This document shows, in pieces, positions 43,941-53,763 of a DNA stretch of 59,869 nt (position 1 is its first letter; each line of letters starts with the position of its first letter). The position numbers and the translations under genes are program-made. Origin of the DNA: Actinomycetota bacterium (GTDB lineage Bacteria; Actinomycetota; Humimicrobiia; Humimicrobiales; Humimicrobiaceae); contig VGAZ01000003.1 of NCBI GenBank assembly GCA_016870615.1, positions 1 through 59,869 on the forward strand, given 5' to 3'. The notes under the pieces are model-generated. The model searched no databases, was not told the origin of the DNA, and was given only the letters and a program-made list of their open reading frames with translations.

Positions 43941-45383
43941 ATGAAAAAAGAAAAAATTTGGCAGGGAAGGATACAAAGTGACCCGGACAGCCTTGCAGAA
44001 AAGTTCACAGCTTCAATAAGCACTGACATAAATCTTTATATGCAGGATTTAACCGGTACAGCGGCATATGCTATTGGGCTTGAAAGCATTGGCATAATCA
44101 ATGGGGATGAAAAGAAAAAAATACTTTCCGGCCTTAAAAAAATTCGTGAAAATATTGAAAAGGAAAAAATTTGTCCGGGTAAATATGAGGATGTGCACAG
44201 CCTGGTGGAATATGAGCTTTGCGCCCTTGCAGGCGATGCTGCCGGCAAGGTGCACACAGGAAGAAGCCGCAATGACCAGATAGTAACGGATGAGCTTTTA
44301 TTTATAAAAGAGTCTGCAGCAGAGGCTATAAGTTTTATTATCAGCCTCCTGGATGCAATATTGAAAAAAGCAGGCAGCTGCGCCGGCCTTGTTATGCCTG
44401 CATACACGCATATGCAAAAGGCCCAGCCGGTGCTGGTATCCCATTATCTTCTTTCATATTATGAGAAGTTTTCCCGCAATTGTAAAAAGCTTATCCAGGT
44501 TTTTGAAGACAGTGACTGGCTGCCCCTTGGCGCTGCCGCCTGTGCCGGAAGCGGTTATGGGCTTAACACAAATCTTTTGGCAGAGCTTTTAAAGTTCAAA
44601 AGAACCGGTAAAAACAGCATGGACATAGTAAGCAGCAGGGATTATTTAATAGACTATATTTACTGCTGCACCATGATAATGTTAAACCTTGGCAGATTCT
44701 GCGAGGATCTGATAATTTACAGCAGCCAGGAATTTTCATGCGCTGACATATGCGAGAAGTTCTGCACAGGAAGCAGCATAATGCCGCAGAAAAAAAATCC
44801 GGATATACTTGAGCTCATACGCGGCAAAAGCGCTGTTGTTGCAGGCAGCCTCACACAGATAATAACGCTTGTCAAAGGACTGCCTTCAACATATAACAGC
44901 GACATGCAGGAAGACAAGAAAATACTTTTTAATGCAAAAAAGGAAACGCTTGACAGCATTGAAATCTTCATCCGTGTTCTTGAGCATACTGAATTTAAAG
45001 CTTTCAGCATTGAAGACAAGATGCCGGAAGGTTATATGGAAGCAACTGATGCTGCGGATTATCTTGTTAAAAAAGGCCAAAGCTTCCGCAGCGCCCATCA
45101 TATAATTGGAAAAATTGTAAGGTACTGCATTAAAAACAATATGAAGCTCAGTGACATTCCTGTTAAAAAATTAAAAGAATACTCTCCGTATTTTGAAAGT
45201 GATTTTTATGCCTCTATAAGCTTGAAGAGCTGTATAAATTCAAAAATAACTTCATGCGGAACTTCAGAAAAATCTGTAATGAATAATATTTCCAAAAACA
45301 CAAAAGAGCTTGATAAGCTTAAAAAAACCTTAAATAATCTCTACAGCAGGATACCTGATTTTGATGAGCTCACCGGCAACTAA
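43941..45383 (+). CDS. argH: argininosuccinate lyase
   Basis: A 480-residue fumarase/aspartase-superfamily enzyme with VHSLVEYELCALAGDAAGKVHTGRSRNDQ and the signature GSSIMPQKKNPD (flexible catalytic serine loop). The C-terminal 20 residues overlap the start of the U32 peptidase gene. It starts 3 nt after argG. No argJ, argA or argE occurs in the cluster. Confidence 0.96.
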   Translation: MKKEKIWQGRIQSDPDSLAEKFTASISTDINLYMQDLTGTAAYAIGLESIGIINGDEKKKILSGLKKIRENIEKEKICPGKYEDVHSLVEYELCALAGDAAGKVHTGRSRNDQIVTDELLFIKESAAEAISFIISLLDAILKKAGSCAGLVMPAYTHMQKAQPVLVSHYLLSYYEKFSRNCKKLIQVFEDSDWLPLGAAACAGSGYGLNTNLLAELLKFKRTGKNSMDIVSSRDYLIDYIYCCTMIMLNLGRFCEDLIIYSSQEFSCADICEKFCTGSSIMPQKKNPDILELIRGKSAVVAGSLTQIITLVKGLPSTYNSDMQEDKKILFNAKKETLDSIEIFIRVLEHTEFKAFSIEDKMPEGYMEATDAADYLVKKGQSFRSAHHIIGKIVRYCIKNNMKLSDIPVKKLKEYSPYFESDFYASISLKSCINSKITSCGTSEKSVMNNISKNTKELDKLKKTLNNLYSRIPDFDELTGN

Positions 45384-47796
45384 AATTGAACTTGTCAGCC
45401 CGGCAGGCAATATGTATGCCCTTACTGCAGCTATTAATGCAGGAGCTGATGCAGTATATCTTGGATATAAAAAATTCGGGGCCAGGGCATATGCAGAAAA
45501 TTTTGGTCTTGAGCAGTTAAAAGAAGCTGTAAAAATATCGCATGAAAGTAATGTGAAAGTGTATCTTACACTAAATACACTGCTAAAAGATGCTGAGCTT
45601 GCCGAGCTGGGGCATTTTTTAAATGAGTATTTAAGTTTCTGCCGGGATGGAATAATAATACAGGATTTCGGCTTATATAAAATTATAATGGATTTATATC
45701 CACGGACAAGAATTCATGCAAGCACACAGCTTAACACCCACAACCTTAAAACAGCAGAATTTCTGCATGAGCTCGGTTTTTCAAGGGTTGTCCTTGCAAG
45801 GGAAATGGACTTTGAAGAAATAATAAATATTAATAAAAATACCCAAATTGAAACAGAAGTATTCGGCCATGGTTCACAGTGTTATTCTTACTCCGGAAAC
45901 TGCTACTTTTCCTCCTTTACAGGTAAAAGAAGCGGAAACCGCGGAAGGTGCACCCAGCCATGCAGGATGAAATACAGCCTTGAAACTGCTGCGGGGAAAA
46001 AAACCGCAGGTAGTAAAAATATAAATACGCTTATTAAAGATTCATATATTATAAGCAAGGCGGACCTTTGTACTCTTGCAATAATCCCGCAGCTTGCAAG
46101 CGCCGGTGTAAATGCCATAAAAATAGAAGGGCGCAACAAGACTGCTGAATATAGCGGAATAATAACAGGCGTGTACAGGAAATACCTGGATATGTATTAC
46201 AGTGATCCCGGCAATTATAAAGTGAACCAAAATGATATTTATAAAATAACCCAGGTGTTTTCAAGGCAGCTTTGCACTGGGTATTTTCTAAATAAATATC
46301 CGCAGGACATAGTTTCAATGAAAAAGTCAGGAAGCGTGGGCAATTTCCTGGGAAGGGTACTTGAAGTAAAAAGCGGCTGTCTCACCATTAAGACAAATAT
46401 TGAAGTAAATAAAGGCGATATTATAGAAATATGGACCAACAGGGGAAATGAGCAACTCAAAGTTACCGGCGTTTTTATAATTGAAGAAAACATAACCACA
46501 GATGCAAAGGGCAAAAAAAGTAAAATAAAAAACAGTGGAAAAATTACCGCCAAAAATATTATAAGACTTAAAACAGACAGAATTTCAAAATGCAGTGCAG
46601 GGGACAGGGTTTTCAAGTTTTATGATGCAGAGCTTGACAGGCAGGCAAAGAGCCTTTATAAAGATGCAATAAAGAAGGGCAGTGGTTATGCTGCTGATAA
46701 ACTCTTTCAAAAAATAAGCAAAAATGAAATAGAAGATTATTTCAGCTATATGAATTTAACAGATACTGGCGCTGGTAAATCAATCGGCCCTAAATCTTTA
46801 AAACCGGTTAATGATAAATACAAAACACAGCTTTCAGTAGAAGTGGACAGCCTTGAGGCGGCGGCCCTTACTTTTAATAAAGGTCCCTTAAATAACATAA
46901 GGAATATAATAGTTAACGGCTTTAATGAAGTTTTTAATGGTAAAAAAACCTTTTTTGATGAAATATATTCTCTTAATAAGCATATTCAAGGCGCAGGCGC
47001 AAGACTGGTAATTAAAACCCCGGATATTATTTATGATGATGATTTTGCCATACTTGAAAATACTTTGCCTGGGCTGGCCGCCTGTGGGATAAACAATTTT
47101 TCAATAGCAAATACCGGTGTTTTAAAAGCATTAATAAATTGTATTAATTGCAGCGCAATATCTGATAAAAGCCCGAAAAAAGAAAATACTGTAAATCTTT
47201 ACCTTGACAGTTCGATGAATATATTTAATGCAGCAGCGGCCAGTTTTTTCAATTCAGTTGTAAAAGACTGCCCTTCAGCCAGGATACAAGACATAACCCT
47301 TTCCGCAGAGCTCAGTCTTGATGAAATAATGGATATCGCTGCATTTGATGCAAATACCAGTTTTTCAGTATACAGTTACGGTTATTACCCTGTTATGAGC
47401 GCCAGGCTTAAACTTGGCTATCTTGATAAGGGTTATAAAAGGGCAAAAAATTTTGATGGCAGTGATTTAAAATCATATTACCTCAAGGACCGGAAGGGAT
47501 ACAGCTTCAGGATAATTAGCGGCTATAATGAAAATGTTGTTTTTTTAAATTCAAGAAAAATCTGCAACTTCTTTGATATGAGGCAATTCTTAAACAAAAA
47601 GATAAGCAATTTTCTTATAGATACAAAGACCTTTAACGGCAGCCAGATTTTGGAAATAGTAAATTATTACAGCGCCGCACTTGATTTGCTAAATGCAAAA
47701 AAGTATGCAGAGTTTGACAAACTTGCAGCCGGTGCAGCAAAAAGCCCATTGTTTTCAGATTATACAAGGGGACATTTCTTCAGGGAAGTGTTGTGA
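45364..47796 (+). CDS. U32-family peptidase with DUF3656-like C terminus
   Basis: An 810-residue protein. The U32 domain (about 5-330) has ELVSPAGNMYALTAAINAGADAVYLG, TQLNTHNL, and the cysteine signature HGSQCYSYSGNCYFSS plus GRCTQPCRMKY. IEGRNKTAEYSGIITGVYRKY follows. The C-terminal half contains the DUF3656/collagenase-associated region. Homologues of the TrhP/RlhA group are implicated in tRNA or rRNA hydroxylation with Fe-S-coordinating cysteines; classical collagenase activity is doubtful. Its ATG overlaps the argH stop by 20 nt, so it is translationally coupled to arginine synthesis (a TTG at 45361 is an alternative start). Confidence 0.9.
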   Translation: MSSPATKIELVSPAGNMYALTAAINAGADAVYLGYKKFGARAYAENFGLEQLKEAVKISHESNVKVYLTLNTLLKDAELAELGHFLNEYLSFCRDGIIIQDFGLYKIIMDLYPRTRIHASTQLNTHNLKTAEFLHELGFSRVVLAREMDFEEIININKNTQIETEVFGHGSQCYSYSGNCYFSSFTGKRSGNRGRCTQPCRMKYSLETAAGKKTAGSKNINTLIKDSYIISKADLCTLAIIPQLASAGVNAIKIEGRNKTAEYSGIITGVYRKYLDMYYSDPGNYKVNQNDIYKITQVFSRQLCTGYFLNKYPQDIVSMKKSGSVGNFLGRVLEVKSGCLTIKTNIEVNKGDIIEIWTNRGNEQLKVTGVFIIEENITTDAKGKKSKIKNSGKITAKNIIRLKTDRISKCSAGDRVFKFYDAELDRQAKSLYKDAIKKGSGYAADKLFQKISKNEIEDYFSYMNLTDTGAGKSIGPKSLKPVNDKYKTQLSVEVDSLEAAALTFNKGPLNNIRNIIVNGFNEVFNGKKTFFDEIYSLNKHIQGAGARLVIKTPDIIYDDDFAILENTLPGLAACGINNFSIANTGVLKALINCINCSAISDKSPKKENTVNLYLDSSMNIFNAAAASFFNSVVKDCPSARIQDITLSAELSLDEIMDIAAFDANTSFSVYSYGYYPVMSARLKLGYLDKGYKRAKNFDGSDLKSYYLKDRKGYSFRIISGYNENVVFLNSRKICNFFDMRQFLNKKISNFLIDTKTFNGSQILEIVNYYSAALDLLNAKKYAEFDKLAAGAAKSPLFSDYTRGHFFREVL

Positions 47797-47945
47797 ATTA
47801 GTGATATAAAAGAATTAAATATTTTTTATTGACAGCTTTGCATTTATGTGCAAATATTAATATGTAAATATGCAGTAATTATATACAGCAAATATATGGG
47901 TTTATAGCAGTATTTTAATGTAAAATTCGCAGCAATAAAGAAGCA

Positions 47946-49706
47946 ATGGTAAAAATAAAACAAAAGCGATGCCGCTATTATTTAAACAGGGCATTTTCTG
48001 CCCTGGCAATTGTTGTCATGTTTTTAACAATTCCATACTTTTTATTTCCACCCTCCAGTGTTTTTGCTGCAGACAACCAGGCTATTATAATATGCATAAA
48101 TCCCGGCCATGGCGGAAAGGACCACGGAGCAACCGGGCCTACGGGCCTAAAGGAAAAAGATGTAAACCTTGATATTGCATTCAGGCTGAGGGAAAAGCTT
48201 TCAGGCGCAGGATTTAAGGTCATTCTTACTCGGGAAGATGATACAAAGAAGCCACTTGATGAAATAGTTAATTTTGTAAATGCAAGCAATGCTGATATTT
48301 TTATCAGCGTGCATAATAACAGCCACACAAACAGGGAGAAAAACGGCACTGAAACTTTTTATTACAGCCAGTCACCAGCGGGCCGCATACTTGCAGGATG
48401 CATAAACAGCAGTGTGGTGCAGCAGATAGGCACATTAAACAGGGGTGTAAAAGCTGCTGAATTTACAGAAATCAAGGGTGTAAAAATGGTTTCGGCTTTG
48501 CATGAAGGCGCTTTTATTTCAAACCCTGATGAAGAGGCAAAGTTAAATGATGCAGGTTTCAGGGATAAAATTGCTGAAGGAATTTATAAAGGTATCCTTG
48601 AATATCTTCAGGCAGATGCAGGAAGTATTTCAGCCGGTAAAAAATTATCCTCATCCCAGTCATTTGTAAGAAGGGTTTACAATAAGGGTCTAAATATAGA
48701 GCCGGATAATGAAACTATAAGCAGCTGGGCCCAAAAGCTTTCAAGCGGGGCAGTTTCACATGCTGATTTTATAAGGAATTTATTTTCAGGCAGCCAGATG
48801 ACTGCAAGAAACCTCACTGACAGCCAGTATGTCGATGTTTTATACAATGCAATACTTGACAGGAGTCCTGATAATACTGGCAAATCTTTCTGGAGTGCGC
48901 AGGTAAAAGTTACCGGAAGGCTTGCAGTGCTGAACCAGTTTCTTGCTTCCGTTGAATTTAACGGGCTCCTTAAGGGTTACGGGTTGTACGGCTACGTTTA
49001 TTCGGGCAGTGTAAATACGGCCAACTTCAGCTCCCAGAACGCTTCAATTGCATCAAATGTATTAAATATTTCTTTTTTAAACGGAGTGGGATTAAAAGGC
49101 ATCGCTGCAAAAACTTCAGGGCTTTTCAGGGACATAAAGGACACCGAAGGCAAAAATAAATATAATATTTATGTTGTTGCAGATGCGGCCAATTATAACT
49201 ATATAAACACCCAGATTATCTGCAAATCTGATAAGGATGAGATTAAAAAGGCAGCAGAAGAAATAAAGAAAATTCTTGGAGCAGGAACTGTTATGAAACA
49301 GGCCGGGACCTCACAGGTGTCTGATGTGGTGGTAATAATCGGGAGGGATCTTATAAATCCAGCAGGTTTTAATAATTCAACTGGAAATGCCTCAATCAGC
49401 AATGGTTCTATTGTTATAAATATTTTAAATGGGCAGGGCTCTTTCGGCATAGCTGCAAGAACAAAAAGCAGTGTTGAAGCTGCATTTAAAACATCGCAGA
49501 ATGCCATAAAAGTTAAAGAAACAAAAAACGCTGACAGTTTCAGTTATAAAAAAACCAAAATATTAATATTTACAGAAGCCCCCGGCGTTGAAGACGCTGC
49601 CAGGCAGTTAAAGGATTTTCTTGGTACAGGTGAAATTGAAAAATCAGGAACCAATCCCGACAATGTTGACATTACCATTATCCTGGGAAGCGATTATAAG
49701 AAATAA
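47946..49706 (+). CDS. N-acetylmuramoyl-L-alanine amidase with DUF4214 and LytR_C domains
   Basis: A 586-residue secreted enzyme. Signal/TM segment at about 15-42. Amidase_3 domain (about 46-216) with zinc ligands His55 (NPGHGG), Glu70 (GLKEKD) and His123 (SVHNN), and catalytic Glu187 (LHEGAFISN). A DUF4214 stretch (about 235-345: NLTDSQYVDVLYNAILDRSPDN). Then two LytR_C-like repeats (NVLNISFLNGVGLKGIAAKT ... VVVIIGRDL, and SIVINILNGQGSFGIAARTK ... ITIILGSDY), each about 100 residues. It cleaves the lactoyl-peptide bond of peptidoglycan. LytR_C is usually at the C terminus of LCP proteins; here it is duplicated on an amidase while the LCP protein of this window lacks it. Confidence 0.9.
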   Translation: MVKIKQKRCRYYLNRAFSALAIVVMFLTIPYFLFPPSSVFAADNQAIIICINPGHGGKDHGATGPTGLKEKDVNLDIAFRLREKLSGAGFKVILTREDDTKKPLDEIVNFVNASNADIFISVHNNSHTNREKNGTETFYYSQSPAGRILAGCINSSVVQQIGTLNRGVKAAEFTEIKGVKMVSALHEGAFISNPDEEAKLNDAGFRDKIAEGIYKGILEYLQADAGSISAGKKLSSSQSFVRRVYNKGLNIEPDNETISSWAQKLSSGAVSHADFIRNLFSGSQMTARNLTDSQYVDVLYNAILDRSPDNTGKSFWSAQVKVTGRLAVLNQFLASVEFNGLLKGYGLYGYVYSGSVNTANFSSQNASIASNVLNISFLNGVGLKGIAAKTSGLFRDIKDTEGKNKYNIYVVADAANYNYINTQIICKSDKDEIKKAAEEIKKILGAGTVMKQAGTSQVSDVVVIIGRDLINPAGFNNSTGNASISNGSIVINILNGQGSFGIAARTKSSVEAAFKTSQNAIKVKETKNADSFSYKKTKILIFTEAPGVEDAARQLKDFLGTGEIEKSGTNPDNVDITIILGSDYKK

Positions 49707-49823
49707 TTATTTATAGCCTTAAAATTAATATTTTTTTTATAATCCTTACTTTAATTTTGCCCGGGACACAATACTATATTGAAAAAAGAAAAAAGTGTCC
49801 TTTCAGATTTCAATCCGCTAATA

Positions 49824-50393
49824 TTAATCAAATTTAACAGGTATTTCTATTTTTTCATCATGTTCTGCAAGCCCAGAGGGATTATCTTTTTCAAGCACAA
49901 GTGTGCCGGTTTCAGTCCCGGGAGCTTCAAATACAATTTCAGCAATAAAGGGCACGAAATCCTCAGTCATCCATTCACCCTGAGCCTGCCCGTAGTGGCT
50001 CGCAATTAAATTTCCGTCAGCGTCAAAAAGTTTTATTGGAAAATCTGCTTCAAAATACCATGTTCCCCTTGCCCTGCCTGTGATTGTAAGGGGGCTTGAA
50101 ATTGCCTGGCCTGGAGTGGGGCTATCAACTACTATTAAATCAGCCATGTCTTTTTGTGCATTAGCATTTTCTTTTGCATTATCAGTCTTATTATCTTTTT
50201 GCGGTTTTTCGATTTCTGCAGTGGTTTCCGTAACGGTTTTGGCAGCGCTACTTTGAGTAACTCCAGAATCACTACCGGCAGTCTTTAATTGCCCAACAGG
50301 GCAGCATGAAACTGCAGTAAAAATAATAAACAGTGTAAGTATAAAAATTAAAATACAGCCTGTTATGCTTGAAAACTTCAATCCTTTATTCAT
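49824..50393 (-). CDS. Gmad2-domain lipoprotein
   Basis: A 189-residue protein from the ATG at 50393 (AAAGGAG upstream; an earlier in-frame ATG at 50411 overlaps it). The signal ends at lipobox AVSC. A Thr/Ser/Lys-rich linker precedes the Gmad2 domain (about 85-188): SPTPGQAISSPLTITGRARG, TWYFEADFPIKLFD, GEWMTEDFVPF, LVLEKDNPSGL. Gmad2 is a bacterial immunoglobulin-like domain of spore-germination and envelope proteins. No partner GerM domain is present. It is encoded upstream of, and on the same strand as, nothing obvious: the PBP gene ends 126 nt before it. Confidence 0.88.
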   Translation of the reverse strand: MNKGLKFSSITGCILIFILTLFIIFTAVSCCPVGQLKTAGSDSGVTQSSAAKTVTETTAEIEKPQKDNKTDNAKENANAQKDMADLIVVDSPTPGQAISSPLTITGRARGTWYFEADFPIKLFDADGNLIASHYGQAQGEWMTEDFVPFIAEIVFEAPGTETGTLVLEKDNPSGLAEHDEKIEIPVKFD

Positions 50394-50518
50394 GTTCTTT
50401 TCTCCTTTCAACTTTTCTATATAAAAAACAAAAAATTTAAATATAACTTTTTCTAGCTGCTAACTCTTTGTAATTAAACAGCAAATTTATTGATTGTAGC
50501 CTTTCTTTACCCTGAACT

Positions 50519-53371
50519 TTATATATCAGTACTTTCTGCGGCTTCAATTTCAATTCTAACCACAGACCCATAAGCAGCATAGGAAAGCGCCGCAGGGTTC
50601 TGTGACCTTACATCACCCGTTGCTGAAGCATCGGGCAATATATTAGCAATGAACCCCAGGCTTTCAAGAAGGCTTACGGCATCAGTTCTTTTCATTCCTG
50701 TTACGTTTGGCACCTGCACGCCAAGGCTTATCTTTATAATTACCTCAAGCTCTTTTACATAGGTTGTGCCTGAATCGGGCACCTGTGCAAAAACTTTATC
50801 AATCTCTTTATTGCTTTCTTCCTTAATAACAGAAACATTAAAATAACCGGCCTGGCCCAGTTTGTTTAAAGCTTCTTCTTCACTTAACCCAATTACATTT
50901 GGGATACTTCCTTCAGGATTTACACCTTTGCTTACATACAGGGTAACCTGGCTGAATTTATTAATACTTGAACCGGAAGAGGGGTTTTGGGCAAATATCC
51001 TTCCCTGGGGCTGGTCATCGCTGAATTCTTCTGCAATACTAATAAGAGTATTTTCAATACCCATTGATTCAAGTATTTTTAAAGCTTTGTCAGGGCTGAA
51101 CCCGGTTAAATCAGGCAAATCAAAACTTTCAAGCCCCCGGCTTATGTAAAAATTAATGATTAAGTTTATCCCATCCTGGAATTCAAATATTGTTCCTGCG
51201 GCAGGATCTGTCTTAAATACTATATTCTCATTGTATGTTTCATTAAATTCAAATATTTCATTTACTTCAAAATAAAGATCATAAAATACCTGCCTTGCTT
51301 CATCTAAGCTCATCCCTGCAACATCTGGTATCGCTATTTTATTGTGTATATCGCAATACTTTACAGGCTCTTTACCCTTAACAAATATCATAAAACCCAG
51401 CCTGTCTGCAGGGCACCAGGGCGTGGGCAAAAGCCCGCTGTCAAGGCAGACCTGGACATCCACAAGCTCTCCACCCGGAGAAATAAACTGTGAAACCGGC
51501 CTGTCCTTTAAAGCTGCAGCCATAAATTCGCGCCATATATCAGCCGGGTAAGAGCCGCCCGTTAAACTTCTTCCTTCTATAGGTTCCATTGGTTTGTTTG
51601 ATTCCATATGGCCCATCCAGACAACAGTTGCAAGCTCAGGAGTATATCCTGCAAACCATGCATCCCTGAAGTCGCTTGTTGTTCCTGTTTTGCCTGCTGC
51701 CGGCCTCCCTATATTTGCGCCCTTGCCGGTTCCTTCAAGTATTGCTCTTTCAAGTATTCTTGTAGTGTAATAAGCAGCAGGAGCATCCATTATCTGTTTG
51801 TTATTCTCATTCTTATCAGGGTCATATTCATAAAGAATATTCCCGCTTGAATCTGTAATTTTCAGTATTGCAACAGGTTCCCTGTAATAACCGTTTGCAG
51901 AAAGGGTAGAAAATATTTTTGAGACATCAAGAGGGCTAACACCTTCCTCAAGACCTCCAAGAGCAATTGCAGGATTATTTCCAACTTCATCAATACCCAT
52001 ATCATTGCACAGCTTCTCAACATTTTCTGCGCCAACCTTCATCATAAGCTGGGCATAAACAACATTTACGGAACTAATTGTCGCATCTATTACTGTCATT
52101 TCATTTGTTTCATAATTCCTGTTGCCATAGTTTTGTACAATCCAGTCAGGCCCTGAGGGCATGTCAATAGTTAACGGGCCATTGGGATTATATTTATCAT
52201 TAGGTGAAAAATTCATATTTATTGACTGCATAAGAACAGGGACTTTAAAAACTGAGCCCGGCTGTCTTTTTCCCTGTGTAGCGATATTAAATTTGCTCGT
52301 GCTGTAATCCTTGCCGCCCACAAGAGCATAAATATAACCGTTGGAAGGATCAGTTGAAATAATTGCATAAGAGGGTTCAGGATCAGAAGGAAAAACTGTT
52401 CTTATGGAATTTTCCGCCTTTTTTTGAAGGTCCAGGTCAAGAGTGGTGTAAATCCTCAGGCCGCCTTTAAATACATCATAATCAGTAAACTTTTTTTCAT
52501 ATAATTGCTGTTTTACATAATCAACAAAATAGGGAGATTTTATATCAGGCAAGCCTTCTTTGCCGGCAATTTCTTTTTCGTTTAAAACAATCGGCAAAGA
52601 TATGGCTTCAAGGTACTGCTGCCTGCTTATTCTTTCCTGTTCATGCATAAGCTTAAGCACAAGATTCCTCCTGGCAAGCACTTTTTCAAGGTTGCTGTAT
52701 GGATTATAATACGAAGGCCCCTTAATAATGGCTGCCAGCATGGCTGCCTGCTCAAGACTGAGGTTTTTTGCGTTTATGCCGAAATATGTCTGTGCGGCCT
52801 TTTCAACACCGTACGAGCCTGCGCCAAAATATATGGTGTTTAAATACATTTCAAGTATTTTATCTTTTGTGTAATTTCGCTCAAGCTGTATGGCTATTAC
52901 TGCCTCATTTACTTTTCGCCTGAATGTTTTTTCAGGAGTAAAATAAACATTCTTTATATACTGCATTGTAATGGTGCTTGCGCCCTGCTCTATTGCGCCT
53001 GCACGTACATCTGCTATAAAAGCGCCAACAATTCTTTTATAATCTACGCCCTGGTGGTCATAAAACCTTTTATCTTCCACCGCAAGAACAGCATCTTTTA
53101 TATAATCCGACATTTTGTCAAAATGAATAATCTCCCTGTTCTCCCCTGCATGGAACTCAGCAATCAGGGTTCCGTCAAGAGCATATGCTTTTGAGGTCTC
53201 TGCAATATCTGAAGGGGTGAGCTCTTCTATGGAAGGCACAGAGCGCAGTATTATAAATCCCCCGATTATGCCGATAAAAACAATAATCAGTATAAATACG
53301 GCTATAATTGTAAGCAGGGATAAAAAACACCCTTTTGCCTTGCTTCTTTTCTTGATATTTTTTTGTTGCAT
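50519..53371 (-). CDS. class A penicillin-binding protein with four PASTA repeats
   Basis: A 950-residue bifunctional peptidoglycan synthase. Lys-rich cytoplasmic tail and TM at about 18-42. GT51 transglycosylase with catalytic Glu99 (AVEDKRFYDH) and GASTITMQ at 130-137. Transpeptidase with Ser373-x-x-Lys376 (PGSVFKVP), SVN 434-436 and KTG 561-563. A linker with cysteines precedes four PASTA repeats from about 679 to the end (IPDVAGMSLDEARQVF, LPDLTGFSPDKALKIL, IPNVIGLSEEEALNKL, VPNVTGMKRTDAVSLL). PASTA suggests muropeptide sensing or septal targeting. Longer than the usual 700-850, because of the four repeats. Confidence 0.95.
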   Translation of the reverse strand: MQQKNIKKRSKAKGCFLSLLTIIAVFILIIVFIGIIGGFIILRSVPSIEELTPSDIAETSKAYALDGTLIAEFHAGENREIIHFDKMSDYIKDAVLAVEDKRFYDHQGVDYKRIVGAFIADVRAGAIEQGASTITMQYIKNVYFTPEKTFRRKVNEAVIAIQLERNYTKDKILEMYLNTIYFGAGSYGVEKAAQTYFGINAKNLSLEQAAMLAAIIKGPSYYNPYSNLEKVLARRNLVLKLMHEQERISRQQYLEAISLPIVLNEKEIAGKEGLPDIKSPYFVDYVKQQLYEKKFTDYDVFKGGLRIYTTLDLDLQKKAENSIRTVFPSDPEPSYAIISTDPSNGYIYALVGGKDYSTSKFNIATQGKRQPGSVFKVPVLMQSINMNFSPNDKYNPNGPLTIDMPSGPDWIVQNYGNRNYETNEMTVIDATISSVNVVYAQLMMKVGAENVEKLCNDMGIDEVGNNPAIALGGLEEGVSPLDVSKIFSTLSANGYYREPVAILKITDSSGNILYEYDPDKNENNKQIMDAPAAYYTTRILERAILEGTGKGANIGRPAAGKTGTTSDFRDAWFAGYTPELATVVWMGHMESNKPMEPIEGRSLTGGSYPADIWREFMAAALKDRPVSQFISPGGELVDVQVCLDSGLLPTPWCPADRLGFMIFVKGKEPVKYCDIHNKIAIPDVAGMSLDEARQVFYDLYFEVNEIFEFNETYNENIVFKTDPAAGTIFEFQDGINLIINFYISRGLESFDLPDLTGFSPDKALKILESMGIENTLISIAEEFSDDQPQGRIFAQNPSSGSSINKFSQVTLYVSKGVNPEGSIPNVIGLSEEEALNKLGQAGYFNVSVIKEESNKEIDKVFAQVPDSGTTYVKELEVIIKISLGVQVPNVTGMKRTDAVSLLESLGFIANILPDASATGDVRSQNPAALSYAAYGSVVRIEIEAAESTDI

Positions 53372-53763
53372 ATCTTAATTTCTTTCCTGGTTAAATATTG
53401 GGTAATTATATTAATCCATTCTGTATTTGTTAGATTAAGCGCATTGTGCAAAACATTTTACTCCACGGTAAATGATAATAAATAAAGTATATTTGCCTTT
53501 TTTGCTTAAAAATCCAAAAACAAATAAAACCATTATTTACAATAAATATTCGAATAATATGATAATTTATTTAATGCAATAATAAAAGTACTGTATCAAA
53601 CCAGGCAGTAAGGCAATTTTTACATAAAACCAAATAGACAATATAATGTGTGCTGTGCTAATATTTAATTCAATTTCCAGGGGGCCTGATTTGATTAAAT
53701 TTTTAAATTCCCCTGCATTAACGGCTTTTTTAAAAATTAACAATAAAGATAAAAGTAAATATT
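53372..53763. other. intergenic region between divergent PBP and tyrS genes
   Basis: 392 bases, strongly AT-rich. The only notable element is CAGGGG (53678-53683) and CCCCTG (53710-53715) with a 26-base loop, about 50 nt ahead of tyrS. It could be a leader hairpin. No T-box signature (AGGGTGG...CCGCG) was found. No gene is supported. Confidence 0.35.

Noticed and set aside
53372-53763. T-box riboswitch before tyrS
   Set aside because: No T-box consensus, specifier loop or terminator pair is visible; only one short inverted repeat.
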